Assembly: GCA_902492995.1 (NCBI GenBank)
Contig: CABUNR010000005.1
Coordinates: 1 to 60,644, forward strand
Source of the DNA: OMSK01 sp902492995
Lineage (GTDB): Bacteria; Bacillota_I; Bacilli_A; RF39; UBA660
Length of the DNA: 60,644 nucleotides
Reading direction: 5' to 3'
The notes beneath the pieces were generated by a model. The model saw only the letters and a program-made list of their open reading frames with translations. It ran no database searches and was not told the DNA's origin. Every line of letters starts with the position of its first letter. Positions within the stretch are counted from its first letter, which is position 1. This document shows positions 14,880 to 24,218 of the stretch, piece after piece. Made by a program: the position numbers and the translations under genes.

Positions 14880-16097
14880 ATGAAAGAAAATGATTACGTT
14901 AAATTTGTAATAAACAAAAATTCAAATAATTATGAAATAGATAAAGCAATTGCAATAGTTAAAAAAAATGAAAATAACTTTAAAAATAACCTTTTATTAG
15001 GAAAACTATATACTAAGAAAAAACAATTAGAAACTGCAAAACAATATTTAAATAATGCTAAAGAAATTAATCCAAAAAAAACAGTTGTTTATTATAATTT
15101 ATTTATTGTAAATATTTATTCAAACGAATATTTAGAAGCACTTGAAAATATAAAAAAAGCAAATTATGCTTCATCAAATTATAGTGTTTTAATATATATG
15201 TTAGAAAAATTAACAAACAAAACTCCAGAAGAAATAATAAAAAATAATTTAATAAGAAATTTTTTTATAAAAGAGGATGGAATCTTAATAGAAGAATATA
15301 ATAAATTTATTGACTTATTAGAAACTGGACAATATAAACAAGCATTAAATAAATTAAAAGATTGTATGAAAATTGAAAATATTAATTTTTCTATAGAAAT
15401 AGAATTATTAACAAAATTAATAGAAAAAGATGAAAAATTAGCAAAACAAAAAATAGCTACAGCATTAATAAAAAAAGACATGGCTTTAAAAAATGATGAT
15501 TTAAATAAATATATTGAAAATACATATATTTTATATAACTTAAATTATGGATCATGCGATTTTTATTTAAAAGATATAAATTATTTAATAGAAAAAGATT
15601 TAGAAAAAGCAAAGAAATTATTAAATGAAGTTACTTGTAAATATAAAAATATAGATGAATATAAATTAGAATACCTAAAAAATAAAATAAAAGAAAAAGA
15701 AATGAAGAAACATGATATGGTAGATTATTATTTAAAAAAAGGACATGAAGCATATAATAGATTTGATTTAAAATATGCATTAATTGTTTATTATTTAGCC
15801 CTTACAACAACAAAAGATAATGTATTTAATTATTATGTAGGTAAAATCGCATACAAATTAAAAGATTATGAATGTGCTAGAAGATATTTAAATATATATA
15901 TATTAAATGGAGCAGAAAAAGCATCAAAAAGTTTATTATATTTATATAAAATAGAACAAGCATATAAAAATAAAAGAAAAGCAAACAAATATGAAACAAA
16001 TATGAATTATTTAAATCAAATTGAAGATTCTTCTTTTAACAAAATGACATATAAAGAAAGAAAAATTAAAATAAAAGAAGAAGAATTTAGAAAATAA
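14880..16097 (+). CDS. TPR-repeat protein between sigG and ylmC
   Basis: 405 aa, Lys/Asn/Glu-rich, without signal peptide or membrane helix. Tetratricopeptide-like units are visible at about residues 35-100 (NNLLLGKLYTKKKQLETAKQY and following) and again at about 285-345 (GHEAYNRFDLKYALIVYY, YYVGKIAYKLKDYECARRY). Probably a scaffold for protein contacts; the partner is unknown. A GGAG site lies before ATG 14880. Position between two sporulation genes suggests, but does not prove, a link to sporulation. Confidence 0.75.
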   Translation: MKENDYVKFVINKNSNNYEIDKAIAIVKKNENNFKNNLLLGKLYTKKKQLETAKQYLNNAKEINPKKTVVYYNLFIVNIYSNEYLEALENIKKANYASSNYSVLIYMLEKLTNKTPEEIIKNNLIRNFFIKEDGILIEEYNKFIDLLETGQYKQALNKLKDCMKIENINFSIEIELLTKLIEKDEKLAKQKIATALIKKDMALKNDDLNKYIENTYILYNLNYGSCDFYLKDINYLIEKDLEKAKKLLNEVTCKYKNIDEYKLEYLKNKIKEKEMKKHDMVDYYLKKGHEAYNRFDLKYALIVYYLALTTTKDNVFNYYVGKIAYKLKDYECARRYLNIYILNGAEKASKSLLYLYKIEQAYKNKRKANKYETNMNYLNQIEDSSFNKMTYKERKIKIKEEEFRK

Positions 16098-16125
16098 AAA
16101 AACATATTATTAAATAGGTGGTAAT

Positions 16126-16356
16126 ATGTACTTATCAGAATTACAAAGCAAAGATGTAGTAAATATAAAAGATGGTAAAAAAATAGGAAATATTGTTGAT
16201 GTTTCAATTGATAATAATGGATTTATGATATCATTGATAATTCAAAAAAATAAATTTAATATAAATTTTTTTAAAAACAACAATGATGATGAAATAAAAT
16301 GGAATCAAATAAAAAAAATAGGTGAAGATGTTATTTTAGTTGATACAAATATCTAA
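16126..16356 (+). CDS. ylmC: YlmC/YmxH family PRC-barrel sporulation protein
   Basis: 76 aa, the family length. The PRC-barrel pattern is LSELQSKDVVNIKDGKKIGNIVDVSID, then a hydrophobic strand, then IKWNQIKKIGEDVILVD. YlmC/YmxH proteins sit downstream of sigG in many spore-formers; here one TPR gene intervenes. Molecular function is unknown. Its stop overlaps a strong terminator. Confidence 0.88.
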   Translation: MYLSELQSKDVVNIKDGKKIGNIVDVSIDNNGFMISLIIQKNKFNINFFKNNNDDEIKWNQIKKIGEDVILVDTNI

Positions 16357-16373
16357 ATATTAGATATTTTTTT
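16347..16373 (+). terminator. Terminator after ylmC
   Basis: 10-bp stem AAATATCTAA (16347-16356) / TTAGATATTT (16360-16369), loop ATA, then a T run to 16373. Confidence 0.85.
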
Positions 16374-16377
16374 CATG

Positions 16378-16407
16378 TTGCAGATAAATTATTTATTATG
16401 GTATAAT
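16378..16407 (+). promoter_or_regulatory. Promoter of glycosyltransferase-apbE region
   Basis: TTGCAG (16378-16383), an 18-nt spacer and TGGTATAAT (-10 at 16402-16407), then AGGTGG 7 nt later. The leader would be under 20 nt. Confidence 0.65.
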
Positions 16408-16422
16408 AAATTAGGTGGTAAA

Positions 16423-17424
16423 ATGAAAGTACTATTATATACAGAATTTAAAAAGCAAATTGGAAAATCAGGTCTTGGTAAAGCAATACAACATCAAATG
16501 AGAGCTTTAGAAGACAATAATATTGAATATACAACAAAAAAAAGCGACGACTATGATATAGTCCATATAAATTTTTATGGTCCTAAATCATATTTGATGG
16601 CTAAAAAAGCAAAAAGGAAAAATAAAAAAGTTATATATCATGCTCATTCTACAGAAGAAGATTTTAGAAATTCTTTTATATTTTCAAATAAACTCGCTCC
16701 ATTATTTAAGTGGTGGATATGTAAGTGTTATAGTCTTGGAGATCATATAATAACCCCAACACCATATGCAAAAAAATTATTAGAAGGATATGGATTAACT
16801 AATATAACTGCAATATCAAATGGAATTGATACTAAATTTTTTGAAAAAGATGATAATTTAGGTGAAATATTTAGAGTAAAATATGGATACAAAAAAGAGG
16901 ATAAAGTTATAATGGGAATAGGATTATATTTAGAGCGAAAAGGAATACTTGATTTTGTTGAATTAGCAAAAAGACTTAAAGAATATAAATTTATATGGTT
17001 TGGATATACTGATTTGAAAATAGTTCCTAAAAAAATAAGAGAAGCGGTGACAACAAAACTTCCGAATTTAACATTCGCAGGCTATGTAGAACCTCTTACT
17101 ATAAAATCTGCACTATCAGGAGCTGATTTATATATATTTCCAACCTTAGAAGAAACAGAAGGAATTCCAATAATGGAAGCTTGCGCATGTAAACAAAGAG
17201 CTATAATAAGAGATATTCCAGTATTTGATGGATGGCTAGAAGATAAAGTAAATGTATATAAAGCTAAAGACGTAGATGATTTTGAAGTAAAAATTAAAAA
17301 AATATTAAATAATGAACTTAAAGATTTAACAGATAAGGCATATGAAGTAGCTAAATCTCGTGATGTAAAAAAAGTTGGAAAAGAATTAATAGAAGTATAT
17401 AAAGAAGTATTAGAAGAAAAATAG
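16423..17424 (+). CDS. GT4 family glycosyltransferase
   Basis: 333 aa. The GT-B fold is recognisable: N-terminal GLGKAIQHQMRAL and DIVHINFYGP, YHAHSTEEDFR, TPTPYAKKLLEGYG, NGIDTKFF at the domain hinge, GLYLERKG, and the donor-site stretch FPTLEETEGIPIMEACACK. Such retaining enzymes transfer hexoses to lipids or wall polymers. It resembles the glycolipid-forming GT4 enzymes of low-GC Bacillota, but the acceptor cannot be read. ATG 16423 is preferred over the upstream 16375 because AGGTGG is just before it and the earlier start would precede the promoter -10. Confidence 0.85.
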   Translation: MKVLLYTEFKKQIGKSGLGKAIQHQMRALEDNNIEYTTKKSDDYDIVHINFYGPKSYLMAKKAKRKNKKVIYHAHSTEEDFRNSFIFSNKLAPLFKWWICKCYSLGDHIITPTPYAKKLLEGYGLTNITAISNGIDTKFFEKDDNLGEIFRVKYGYKKEDKVIMGIGLYLERKGILDFVELAKRLKEYKFIWFGYTDLKIVPKKIREAVTTKLPNLTFAGYVEPLTIKSALSGADLYIFPTLEETEGIPIMEACACKQRAIIRDIPVFDGWLEDKVNVYKAKDVDDFEVKIKKILNNELKDLTDKAYEVAKSRDVKKVGKELIEVYKEVLEEK

Positions 17425-17442
17425 TTTATAGTAGGTGATATA

Positions 17443-18462
17443 TTGCAAGATAAAATAAACAAAATAATATGGATAACAATTCCTGTATTAATAATAATAT
17501 TTATAATAATAGGAATAATAAATAAAAATAAAAAAATAGAATATGTAAAAAAGTTTTATTATATGGATACATATATTTATGTAAAAATATATAGTAGCGA
17601 TAATAAACTTGCGAATGAAGCATTAAATGAAGTAGAAAATATTTATAAAAACTATCATATTTTAACAGATAAATATAATAGTTATAAAAATGTAAATAAT
17701 ATATATTATATAAAAAATAATGATTCAAAAGATGAATATATAAAAATAGATAAAAAGCTTTATAATATTATTGAGTATGGAATAGATGCATACAAAAAAA
17801 CAAATGGCCTTTTAGATATAAGCATGGGAAATGTAATAGATATATGGAAAAAATATATTGAAAATAAAAATGGAATACCAAGTATGGATGAACTTAAAAA
17901 GTCAAAAACAAATAGTATAGATGACATTATTTTAAAAGACGGAAATACTATTAAAAATAATCATGTAAATATTGATTTAGGTGCTATATCAAAAGGATAT
18001 ACAACAAAAGAAGTAGGAAAATATTTAAAAAAGATGAATATAAATGAATATTTAATAAATGCTGGTGGAAATGTTTTAGTAGGAGATTATTATAAAAAAG
18101 GATATTATAAAATAGGAATAGAAGATCCTGATAATAAAAATGATGTATTTAAAGTAGTTAAAGGAAATAATATAGCCGTTGTAACAAGTGGAGGATATGA
18201 AAGATATTATGAGTATGATGAAAAAAAATATAATCATATAATAGATCCTACAACTCTTAATCCTAAAAATTATATGAAAAGTGTAACAGTAATATCTAAA
18301 GATAGTGCACTTGCTGATACATTATCAACAGCCCTATTTTTAATGGAAGTAGATAAAGGAAAAGAATATGTAAATAATTTATCTGATGTTGAGGCAATAT
18401 GGTATACATGTGATAATAAAGTAGAGTTTTCAAATGGAGCAAAAAAATATATTTATAAATAA
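17443..18462 (+). CDS. apbE: FAD:protein FMN transferase ApbE
   Basis: 339 aa. It attaches FMN covalently to Thr of exported flavoproteins such as RnfD and RnfG. A single N-terminal membrane anchor (about 8-27) is followed by YYMDTYIYV, GLLDISMGNVIDIW, the conserved DLGAISKGY motif, NAGGNVLVGDY, VVTSGGYERYY, HIIDPTT and ALADTLSTALFLM. The start is a TTG at 17443 behind GTAGGTGAT; no ATG is placed to keep the anchor. In this genome it is the obvious maturase of the RnfD/G fusion at 1.5 kb and perhaps of the lipoprotein at 19.3 kb. Confidence 0.94.
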   Translation: MQDKINKIIWITIPVLIIIFIIIGIINKNKKIEYVKKFYYMDTYIYVKIYSSDNKLANEALNEVENIYKNYHILTDKYNSYKNVNNIYYIKNNDSKDEYIKIDKKLYNIIEYGIDAYKKTNGLLDISMGNVIDIWKKYIENKNGIPSMDELKKSKTNSIDDIILKDGNTIKNNHVNIDLGAISKGYTTKEVGKYLKKMNINEYLINAGGNVLVGDYYKKGYYKIGIEDPDNKNDVFKVVKGNNIAVVTSGGYERYYEYDEKKYNHIIDPTTLNPKNYMKSVTVISKDSALADTLSTALFLMEVDKGKEYVNNLSDVEAIWYTCDNKVEFSNGAKKYIYK

Positions 18463-18802
18463 GAATATTATTTTAATATCAAGTTTATTAATAATATCAC
18501 TTTTAAGCATATTATTAATAAATATGAATAAAAAAAAGGCAAATAAAGCTTTTGTATATCATGATAATAAATTAATAAAAGAAATTGATTTAAACATAGA
18601 TAAATCATATGTATTTGATGGTGACAAAGGAAAAATTTATGTAACAGTTAAAAATAAAAAGATTAAAGTTGATAAAGAAACAAGTAATTATCATTTATGT
18701 TCTAAAATGGGATATATAAGTCATGAAAATGAATCAATTGTATGTTTACCAAATAAATTTGTTATAGAAATAAATGGTGATTTGGATACTGTGGTGAGAT
18801 AA
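18434..18802 (+). CDS. NusG domain II family membrane-anchored protein
   Basis: 122 aa: one N-terminal helix (about 10-30), then a small extracytoplasmic beta domain with HDNKLIKEIDL, YHLCSKMGYIS and IVCLPNKFVIEI. This is the NusG_II (DUF2492-like) pattern typically next to apbE and Gx transporters in Bacillota. Two Cys (in HLCSKMG and IVCLPN) could form a disulfide. The ATG at 18434 overlaps apbE by 29 nt and has no clear ribosome binding site, so coupling or a different start is possible. Confidence 0.8.
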   Translation: MEQKNIFINKNIILISSLLIISLLSILLINMNKKKANKAFVYHDNKLIKEIDLNIDKSYVFDGDKGKIYVTVKNKKIKVDKETSNYHLCSKMGYISHENESIVCLPNKFVIEINGDLDTVVR

Positions 18803-18803
18803 A

Positions 18804-19298
18804 ATGAATATAAAAAAAACAATAAATTTTTCAATGTTGCTTTCTCTGTCAATAGTATTATCTATCTTTGAGAGTATGGTACCCATTATAAATGGAATGA
18901 TACCAGGTGTAAAATTAGGATTAGCAAATATTGTTGTTTTATTTGTATTATATAGATATAATTTTAAAGAAGCAATTAAAATGTCCATGCTTAGAGTATT
19001 ATTAATGGCACTTATAAGATATGGATTTGGTATAAACTTTATATTTAGTTTAGCTGGAGCTATATTAAGTATAATAGCTATGAATATAATAAAAAAATTA
19101 AATTTTTCTATTATAAGCGTAAGTGTAATAGGAGCAAGTGTTCATGTAACAACACAAGTCTTAGTAGCAGTAGTATTATTAAATACATTTAATTTAATCT
19201 ATTATTTACCATATTTAATTATTTTTAGTGTAATAACTGGTGTTATAATAGGATCAATTTGTAAAGAAGTGTTAGAAAGAACAAAACAAATTATATAA
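18804..19298 (+). CDS. Gx transporter family membrane protein (HepS component I-like)
   Basis: 164 aa with five hydrophobic helices. SMLLSLSIVLSIFESMVP, PGVKLGLANIVVLFVLY, RVLLMALIRYGFG and SLAGAILSIIAM are landmarks of the Gx_transp family (PF07456), annotated as transporter or heptaprenyl diphosphate synthase component I. In many Bacillota it travels with apbE, NusG-II and FMN-binding proteins, suggesting supply of flavin or a quinone-like carrier. GTGAGAT lies before ATG 18804, two bases after the previous stop. Confidence 0.87.
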   Translation: MNIKKTINFSMLLSLSIVLSIFESMVPIINGMIPGVKLGLANIVVLFVLYRYNFKEAIKMSMLRVLLMALIRYGFGINFIFSLAGAILSIIAMNIIKKLNFSIISVSVIGASVHVTTQVLVAVVLLNTFNLIYYLPYLIIFSVITGVIIGSICKEVLERTKQII

Positions 19299-19307
19299 GG
19301 AGTGTTT

Positions 19308-19769
19308 ATGAAAAAAATAATAATTGTTTTAATTTGTATAATAGGGTTAACAGGATGTGAGAAAATCGCATATGGAAGTTATAAAGAAGGAACATATATG
19401 GGTTATGACATATATGAATCATATGGCAAAAAATATGTAACAACATCTGTTATATATGTAGATAGTAATGGAGCTATAAAATCATGTTATATTGATTCAA
19501 CATATATAAAAGATAACATTAATACAACAAAAAAGGTATTAAAAGATGACTATGGAATGAAGGAAACATCAAAAAATATAGGAAAAATAAAAGGTGGAAA
19601 AGAATGGTATGAACAAATAAAAGTTATAGAAGATAAAATAGTAGAAAATCAAGGATTGGATTGGGTAAAATATGATAGTGAAAATAAACTAGATTCAATC
19701 TCAAATGTTACTATAAGTGTTGATACATATATAAAAGCAACAGAAAATGCCCTAAAACAAGCAAAATAA
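19308..19769 (+). CDS. FMN-binding-domain lipoprotein
   Basis: 153 aa. A lipoprotein signal (KKIIIVLICIIGLTGCEK, lipidated Cys at about 17) precedes a compact FMN-binding fold: YKEGTYMGYD, then VIYVDSNGAIKSCYID, and NQGLDWVKYD. The expected flavinylation site near the C-terminus reads SNVTISVDTYIKA, where most family members have S-G-[AV]-T. The acceptor Thr is kept but Gly is Asn. ATG 19308 sits behind AAGGAG. As the last gene of the apbE cassette it is a plausible outer-surface electron carrier; whether it is flavinylated is open. Confidence 0.78.
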   Translation: MKKIIIVLICIIGLTGCEKIAYGSYKEGTYMGYDIYESYGKKYVTTSVIYVDSNGAIKSCYIDSTYIKDNINTTKKVLKDDYGMKETSKNIGKIKGGKEWYEQIKVIEDKIVENQGLDWVKYDSENKLDSISNVTISVDTYIKATENALKQAK

Positions 19770-19790
19770 AGTATTAACTTTATTTTTTTT
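19763..19790 (+). terminator. Terminator of the apbE cassette
   Basis: 10-bp stem AAAATAAAGT (19763-19772) / ACTTTATTTT (19777-19786), loop ATTA, then T's. Confidence 0.8.
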
Positions 19791-19835
19791 CACAAAAAAT
19801 ACATATATTTGTTATAATATAACTATGGTGATTTT

Positions 19836-20492
19836 ATGAGAATATTAGTTGTAGATGATGAAAAATTAATAAGAGATGTTATAATTGAATACTTAAAATT
19901 AGAAAAATATGATTATTTAGAGGCCTCTAATGGAATGGATGCAATAGAAATAGTAAAACATAATGATGTAGATATAATTATTATGGATATAATGATGCCA
20001 AAAATGGATGGATTTAAAGCAAGTTCTTTAATTAGAGAAATTAGCGACGCACCAATTATTATGTTATCAGCTCGTGATACAGAACTTGATAAATTAAGTG
20101 GTTTTGATTTAGGAATAGATGATTATATAACAAAACCATTTAGTCCTAAAGAATTAATTGCAAGAATAAAGGCTATATCAAAAAGAATAAATATGGATAA
20201 TGATATGTTTATATATGAAGATTTAAAAATAGATTATAAAGCACATTCTGTATTTATAGGTGAAAAAGAAATTAATTTAACACCAAAAGAATATGAATTA
20301 TTAGTATATTTTATAAAAAATAATAATATAGCTTTATCAAGAGAAACCCTTTTATCTAAAATATGGGGATATGATTATTATGGAGATTATAGAACAATAG
20401 ATACACATATAAAAATGCTTAGAAATAATCTAGGAAAATATAGAGATTTAATAAAAACAGTAAGAAGAGTAGGATATAAATTTGAAGCCTAG
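19836..20492 (+). CDS. OmpR-family response regulator
   Basis: 218 aa. The receiver domain has VVDDEKLI, the phosphoacceptor Asp in IIMDIMMPKMDG, the conserved Thr/Ser in IIMLSARD and Lys in ITKPFSP. The DNA-binding winged helix has LTPKEYELLVYF, WGYDYYGDYRTIDTHIKMLRNN and TVRRVGYKFE. It forms an overlapping pair with the following kinase. A TATAAT lies about 12 nt before its GGTGAT site. Regulated targets are unknown; wall or antimicrobial stress is common for this type. Confidence 0.93.
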   Translation: MRILVVDDEKLIRDVIIEYLKLEKYDYLEASNGMDAIEIVKHNDVDIIIMDIMMPKMDGFKASSLIREISDAPIIMLSARDTELDKLSGFDLGIDDYITKPFSPKELIARIKAISKRINMDNDMFIYEDLKIDYKAHSVFIGEKEINLTPKEYELLVYFIKNNNIALSRETLLSKIWGYDYYGDYRTIDTHIKMLRNNLGKYRDLIKTVRRVGYKFEA

Positions 20493-21861
20493 TAATCTTA
20501 GAAATAAAATATGGAAAAGCTTAATTACTTTTTCAATTATTATTCTATGTTTTTTATGGTTTTTTCAAGTATTGTTTTTAAACTCATATTATGAATTAGT
20601 CAAAACAAAAGATATGACTAAAATTTTAAGCAAAATTAAAAATAATTATAATGAGGAAGGCTTTATAGATCTTTTAGATGATATTACCTTTGATAAGGGC
20701 GTATGTATTGAAATAGTTGATGGAAATGAAAATACATATTCATCAACTAGTTATTCAAGAGGATGTATAAATAAAACTACATATGAAACTAATAATATAA
20801 AATCGAATTTTATAGAAAGTGGTAAAGAATATAAAACCTATAAAATCAGAAATATAAAATTTAAAAATAAAACATTATTAGGTGCTATTAAATTAAATGA
20901 TAATTTATATGCATTTGTAAATGTTTCCTTACAACCGCTTGATTCAACAATAAAAATATTATCAAGTCAATTAATGTATGTAACATTTATTGTATTAATA
21001 TTATCATTTTTTATATCATATTTTATTTCAAAAAAAATATCTAGTCCAATAAGTAAAATGACAAAACAAGCTAAAAAAATGAGTTTAGGAGATTATAATG
21101 TTGTATTTGATACAAATAATGATATAGAAGAGTTAAATGAACTTAGTAAAACACTTAATACAGCATGTAATACACTAGAACATACAGAAGAATTAAGAAG
21201 AGAATTAATGGCAAATGTTTCACATGATTTAAAAACACCTTTAACAATGATTAAAGCATATGCGGAGATGGTAAGAGATGTAACCTACAATGATAAAGAA
21301 AAAAGAGAAAATAATTTAAATATAATAATAGATGAAACAGAAAGACTTAATTTACTTGTTAATGACATATTAGAATTATCTAAAATACAATCAGATGTTG
21401 AACAATTAAAAATAGAAGAATTTGATTTAAATATAATGATTAAAAATATTATTTCAAGATTTAATTATTTAACAGAAAAAAATATATGTATATTTGAATA
21501 TAAAGAAAAAGAAAATATAATGGTAAAAGCAGATAAAAAGAAAATAGAACAAGTAATATATAATTTAATAAGTAATGCTATTAATTATGTTGGAAAAGAT
21601 AAAAAAATAATAATTAAAATAGAAGAAAAACAAAATGTTAGAGTAGAAATAATAGATCATGGTAAAGGAATAGATAAAAAAGATATAAATTTAATTTGGG
21701 ATAAATATTATAAAATAGATAAAAAATATAAAAGAAATAATATTGGTACAGGATTAGGTTTATCTATTGTAAAAAATATATTAGAAAAACATAATTTTGA
21801 TTATGGGGTATCATCTATTAAAAATAAAGGTACAAAATTCTATTTTGAAATAAAAAAATAA
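20482..21861 (+). CDS. Sensor histidine kinase
   Basis: 459 aa. Two membrane helices (about 13-33 and 160-185) flank a roughly 125-aa extracellular sensor domain with two Cys (GVCIEIV, SRGCINK). A HAMP segment (SKKISSPISKMTKQAKKMS) follows, then the H box MANVSHDLKTPLTMI, N box NLISNAINYV, G1 IDHGKGID and G2 GTGLGLSIVK. The start is TTG 20482, overlapping the regulator stop by 11 nt; no in-frame ATG lies nearby before the first helix. The two genes are a classic two-component pair. Confidence 0.92.
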   Translation: MKPSNLRNKIWKSLITFSIIILCFLWFFQVLFLNSYYELVKTKDMTKILSKIKNNYNEEGFIDLLDDITFDKGVCIEIVDGNENTYSSTSYSRGCINKTTYETNNIKSNFIESGKEYKTYKIRNIKFKNKTLLGAIKLNDNLYAFVNVSLQPLDSTIKILSSQLMYVTFIVLILSFFISYFISKKISSPISKMTKQAKKMSLGDYNVVFDTNNDIEELNELSKTLNTACNTLEHTEELRRELMANVSHDLKTPLTMIKAYAEMVRDVTYNDKEKRENNLNIIIDETERLNLLVNDILELSKIQSDVEQLKIEEFDLNIMIKNIISRFNYLTEKNICIFEYKEKENIMVKADKKKIEQVIYNLISNAINYVGKDKKIIIKIEEKQNVRVEIIDHGKGIDKKDINLIWDKYYKIDKKYKRNNIGTGLGLSIVKNILEKHNFDYGVSSIKNKGTKFYFEIKK

Positions 21862-21897
21862 AATATATACTTTCTATTTTAAATTTATTTATATAAA

Positions 21898-21906
21898 TGA
21901 TATAAT
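21898..21906 (+). promoter_or_regulatory. Extended -10 promoter of lepA
   Basis: TGATATAAT, 5 nt before the AGGTGG ribosome binding site of lepA, giving an ultra-short leader. No convincing -35 is seen. Confidence 0.5.
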
Positions 21907-21921
21907 AAGTTAGGTGGTAAA

Positions 21922-23718
21922 ATGAAACAAGAAAATATAAGAAACTTTTCAATTATAGCTCATATAGATCATGGTAAAAGTACACTTGCAGATCGTATAC
22001 TTGATATTACAGGAGCCATAACAGAAAGAGAAAAAAAAGAACAACTATTAGATAATATGGATATTGAAAGAGAAAGAGGAATCACAATAAAATTAAATGC
22101 CGTTCAATTAAAGTATAATTATAAAGGAGAAGAATATTATCTTCATCTAATAGATACACCAGGACATGTTGATTTCTCATATGAAGTATCTAGAAGTCTA
22201 GCTGCTTGTGAAGGAGCTATATTAGTAGTCGATGCAGCTCAAGGAATAGAAGCACAAACACTTGCTAATTTATACCTAGCTTTAGAAAATAATTTAGAAA
22301 TAATACCTGTTATAAATAAAATTGATTTACCAAATGCCGATGTAGAAAAAGTAACAAAAGAACTTGTTGATACATTAGGATTTAAAAAAGAAGAAATAAT
22401 TTTAACAAGTGCTAAATGTGGAATTGGCATAAAAGAACTTGTAGAAGCTGTAATAGATAGAATTAAAGCTCCAAAAGGAAATAAAAATAATGAATTAAAA
22501 GCACTTATATTTGATAGTTATTTTGATGCATATAGAGGAATAGTATCATCAATAAGAGTAGTAGATGGAGAATTAAAAGTAGGAGATAAAATAAAAATGC
22601 TTGCAACTAATGCAACATATGAAGTAACTTATCTTGCTATACATAATCCTTATGAACAAAAAGTAGATGAATTAAAAACTGGTGAAGTTGGAGTATTAGC
22701 CGCAAGTATAAAAAGTATAGAAGATGTAAAAGTTGGAGATACAATAACGCATGCTAATTCTAGTGTTGATGCAATAGAAGGATATAAACCAATGAAACCA
22801 ATGGTATTTTGTGGAATATATCCAATTGATTCAACTAAATTTCAATTACTTAAAGAAGCTTTAGAAAAATTAAAATTAAATGACGCATCACTAGAATTTA
22901 CGCCAGAAACAAGTGAAGCACTAGGTTTTGGATTTAGATGTGGTTTTCTAGGACTTTTACATATGGAAATAATTGAAGAGAGAATAGAAAGAGAATTTAA
23001 TATAGATTTAATCGCAACGTCACCATCAGTTATTTATGATGTTACTTTAACCGATAAAACACACATAATGATAGATAGTCCATCTCTTATGCCAGATAAA
23101 GTAAAAATAGATAATATAAAAGAACCATATATAAGAACAAATATATTTGTTCCAAGTGAATATATTGGTCCAATAATGGAACTTTGTCAAAATAAAAGAG
23201 GAAACTACGTATCAATGGAATATTTAGATAAAACAAGAGTAAATATTCATTATGAAATTCCTTTATCTGAAATAGTATATGATTTTTTTGATAAACTTAA
23301 AAGTTATACAAAGGGATATGCTTCATTTGATTATGAACTTATAGGATATAAAGAATCTAACCTAGTTAAAATGGATATTTTATTAAATGGAAATATAGTA
23401 GATGCTCTAAGCATAATAGTACATAAAGATTTTGCATATCAAAGAGGAAAACAAATAGTAGAAAACTTAAAAAAATTAATTCCAAGACAACAATTTGAAG
23501 TTCCAATTCAAGCAACAATCGGATCTAAAGTTATAGCACGTGAAACAATAAAAGCCGTTAGAAAAAATGTACTTGCTAAATGCTATGGTGGAGATGTATC
23601 AAGAAAAAGAAAACTTCTTGAAAAACAAAAAGAAGGTAAAAAAAGAATGAAAATGGTAGGTAGCGTAGAAATACCACAAGAAGCCTTTTTATCAGTTTTA
23701 AAAATGGATGAAAATTGA
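21922..23718 (+). CDS. lepA: Elongation factor 4 (LepA)
   Basis: 598-aa translational GTPase of the ribosome, full length. G1 AHIDHGKST, switch I RERGITI, G3 DTPGH, G4 NKIDLP and G5 TSAKCGIG are all present. The LepA-specific C-terminal domain includes RKRKLLEKQKEGKKRMK. The TGA stop is embedded in a terminator. It starts 16 nt after a strong -10. Confidence 0.97.
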   Translation: MKQENIRNFSIIAHIDHGKSTLADRILDITGAITEREKKEQLLDNMDIERERGITIKLNAVQLKYNYKGEEYYLHLIDTPGHVDFSYEVSRSLAACEGAILVVDAAQGIEAQTLANLYLALENNLEIIPVINKIDLPNADVEKVTKELVDTLGFKKEEIILTSAKCGIGIKELVEAVIDRIKAPKGNKNNELKALIFDSYFDAYRGIVSSIRVVDGELKVGDKIKMLATNATYEVTYLAIHNPYEQKVDELKTGEVGVLAASIKSIEDVKVGDTITHANSSVDAIEGYKPMKPMVFCGIYPIDSTKFQLLKEALEKLKLNDASLEFTPETSEALGFGFRCGFLGLLHMEIIEERIEREFNIDLIATSPSVIYDVTLTDKTHIMIDSPSLMPDKVKIDNIKEPYIRTNIFVPSEYIGPIMELCQNKRGNYVSMEYLDKTRVNIHYEIPLSEIVYDFFDKLKSYTKGYASFDYELIGYKESNLVKMDILLNGNIVDALSIIVHKDFAYQRGKQIVENLKKLIPRQQFEVPIQATIGSKVIARETIKAVRKNVLAKCYGGDVSRKRKLLEKQKEGKKRMKMVGSVEIPQEAFLSVLKMDEN

Positions 23719-23747
23719 AAAAACTATTGCAATTTTCGTCTTTTTTT
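23707..23747 (+). terminator. Terminator after lepA
   Basis: 11-bp stem with one G-U pair, GATGAAAATTG (23707-23717) / CAATTTTCGTC (23730-23740), followed by seven T. It overlaps the last lepA codons. Confidence 0.8.
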
Positions 23748-23780
23748 GTTATTATATGCCTCTAAAAGAGGGGGAATAAT

Positions 23781-24209
23781 ATGACTGAAAAACAAGAAAA
23801 AAATATAAAAGAAAGAATAAAAATTTATGAATCAATTAAAATATTAAGTGAAACTAATAGTATTTTATTAAAAAAAGAAATTAAGAAAGATATTACATTA
23901 ACCGATAAAGAATATAAAAACATAATTAAAAAAATAAATATATTAAAAGCAATTTTATTATTAATTAATAAAAATTATTATATAAAAGATATAGCTGATG
24001 AACTTAATTTATCAACATCATGCATTCAAAGATACTTAAATGATCCATTTATAGACGAAGTGGATATATTTTTAAAAGAAGAAATAAAGAATAAATTACA
24101 AAAAAATATGATAAAAGGAAATATAAATGGTGGAGAACAATATGTATTATTTAATGAAGCAATAAAGCTTTCTAATGGACATTTTTGTGGTTCAATAAAA
24201 AGAATATAG
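23781..24209 (+). CDS. Helix-turn-helix protein with a SpoIIID-like half
   Basis: 142 aa. A charged N-terminal helical region is followed by an HTH at about 73-93 (YYIKDIADELNLSTSCIQRYL) and then KEEIKNKLQKNMIKGNINGGEQY. HTH, a basic helix, then a G-G-E motif resembles the layout of the sporulation regulator SpoIIID (about 90 aa, ending in a helix then RGGEAT), but this protein is longer and the match is modest. A GGGGG site precedes ATG 23781. Coupled to the following gene of unknown function. A sporulation role is only suggested. Confidence 0.55.
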   Translation: MTEKQEKNIKERIKIYESIKILSETNSILLKKEIKKDITLTDKEYKNIIKKINILKAILLLINKNYYIKDIADELNLSTSCIQRYLNDPFIDEVDIFLKEEIKNKLQKNMIKGNINGGEQYVLFNEAIKLSNGHFCGSIKRI

Positions 24210-24218
24210 GTGATAAGT

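Noticed and set aside
18804..19298. A true heptaprenyl diphosphate synthase subunit
   Set aside because: The sequence is an integral membrane Gx-type transporter. The enzyme name is an old annotation and no prenyl synthase motif is visible.
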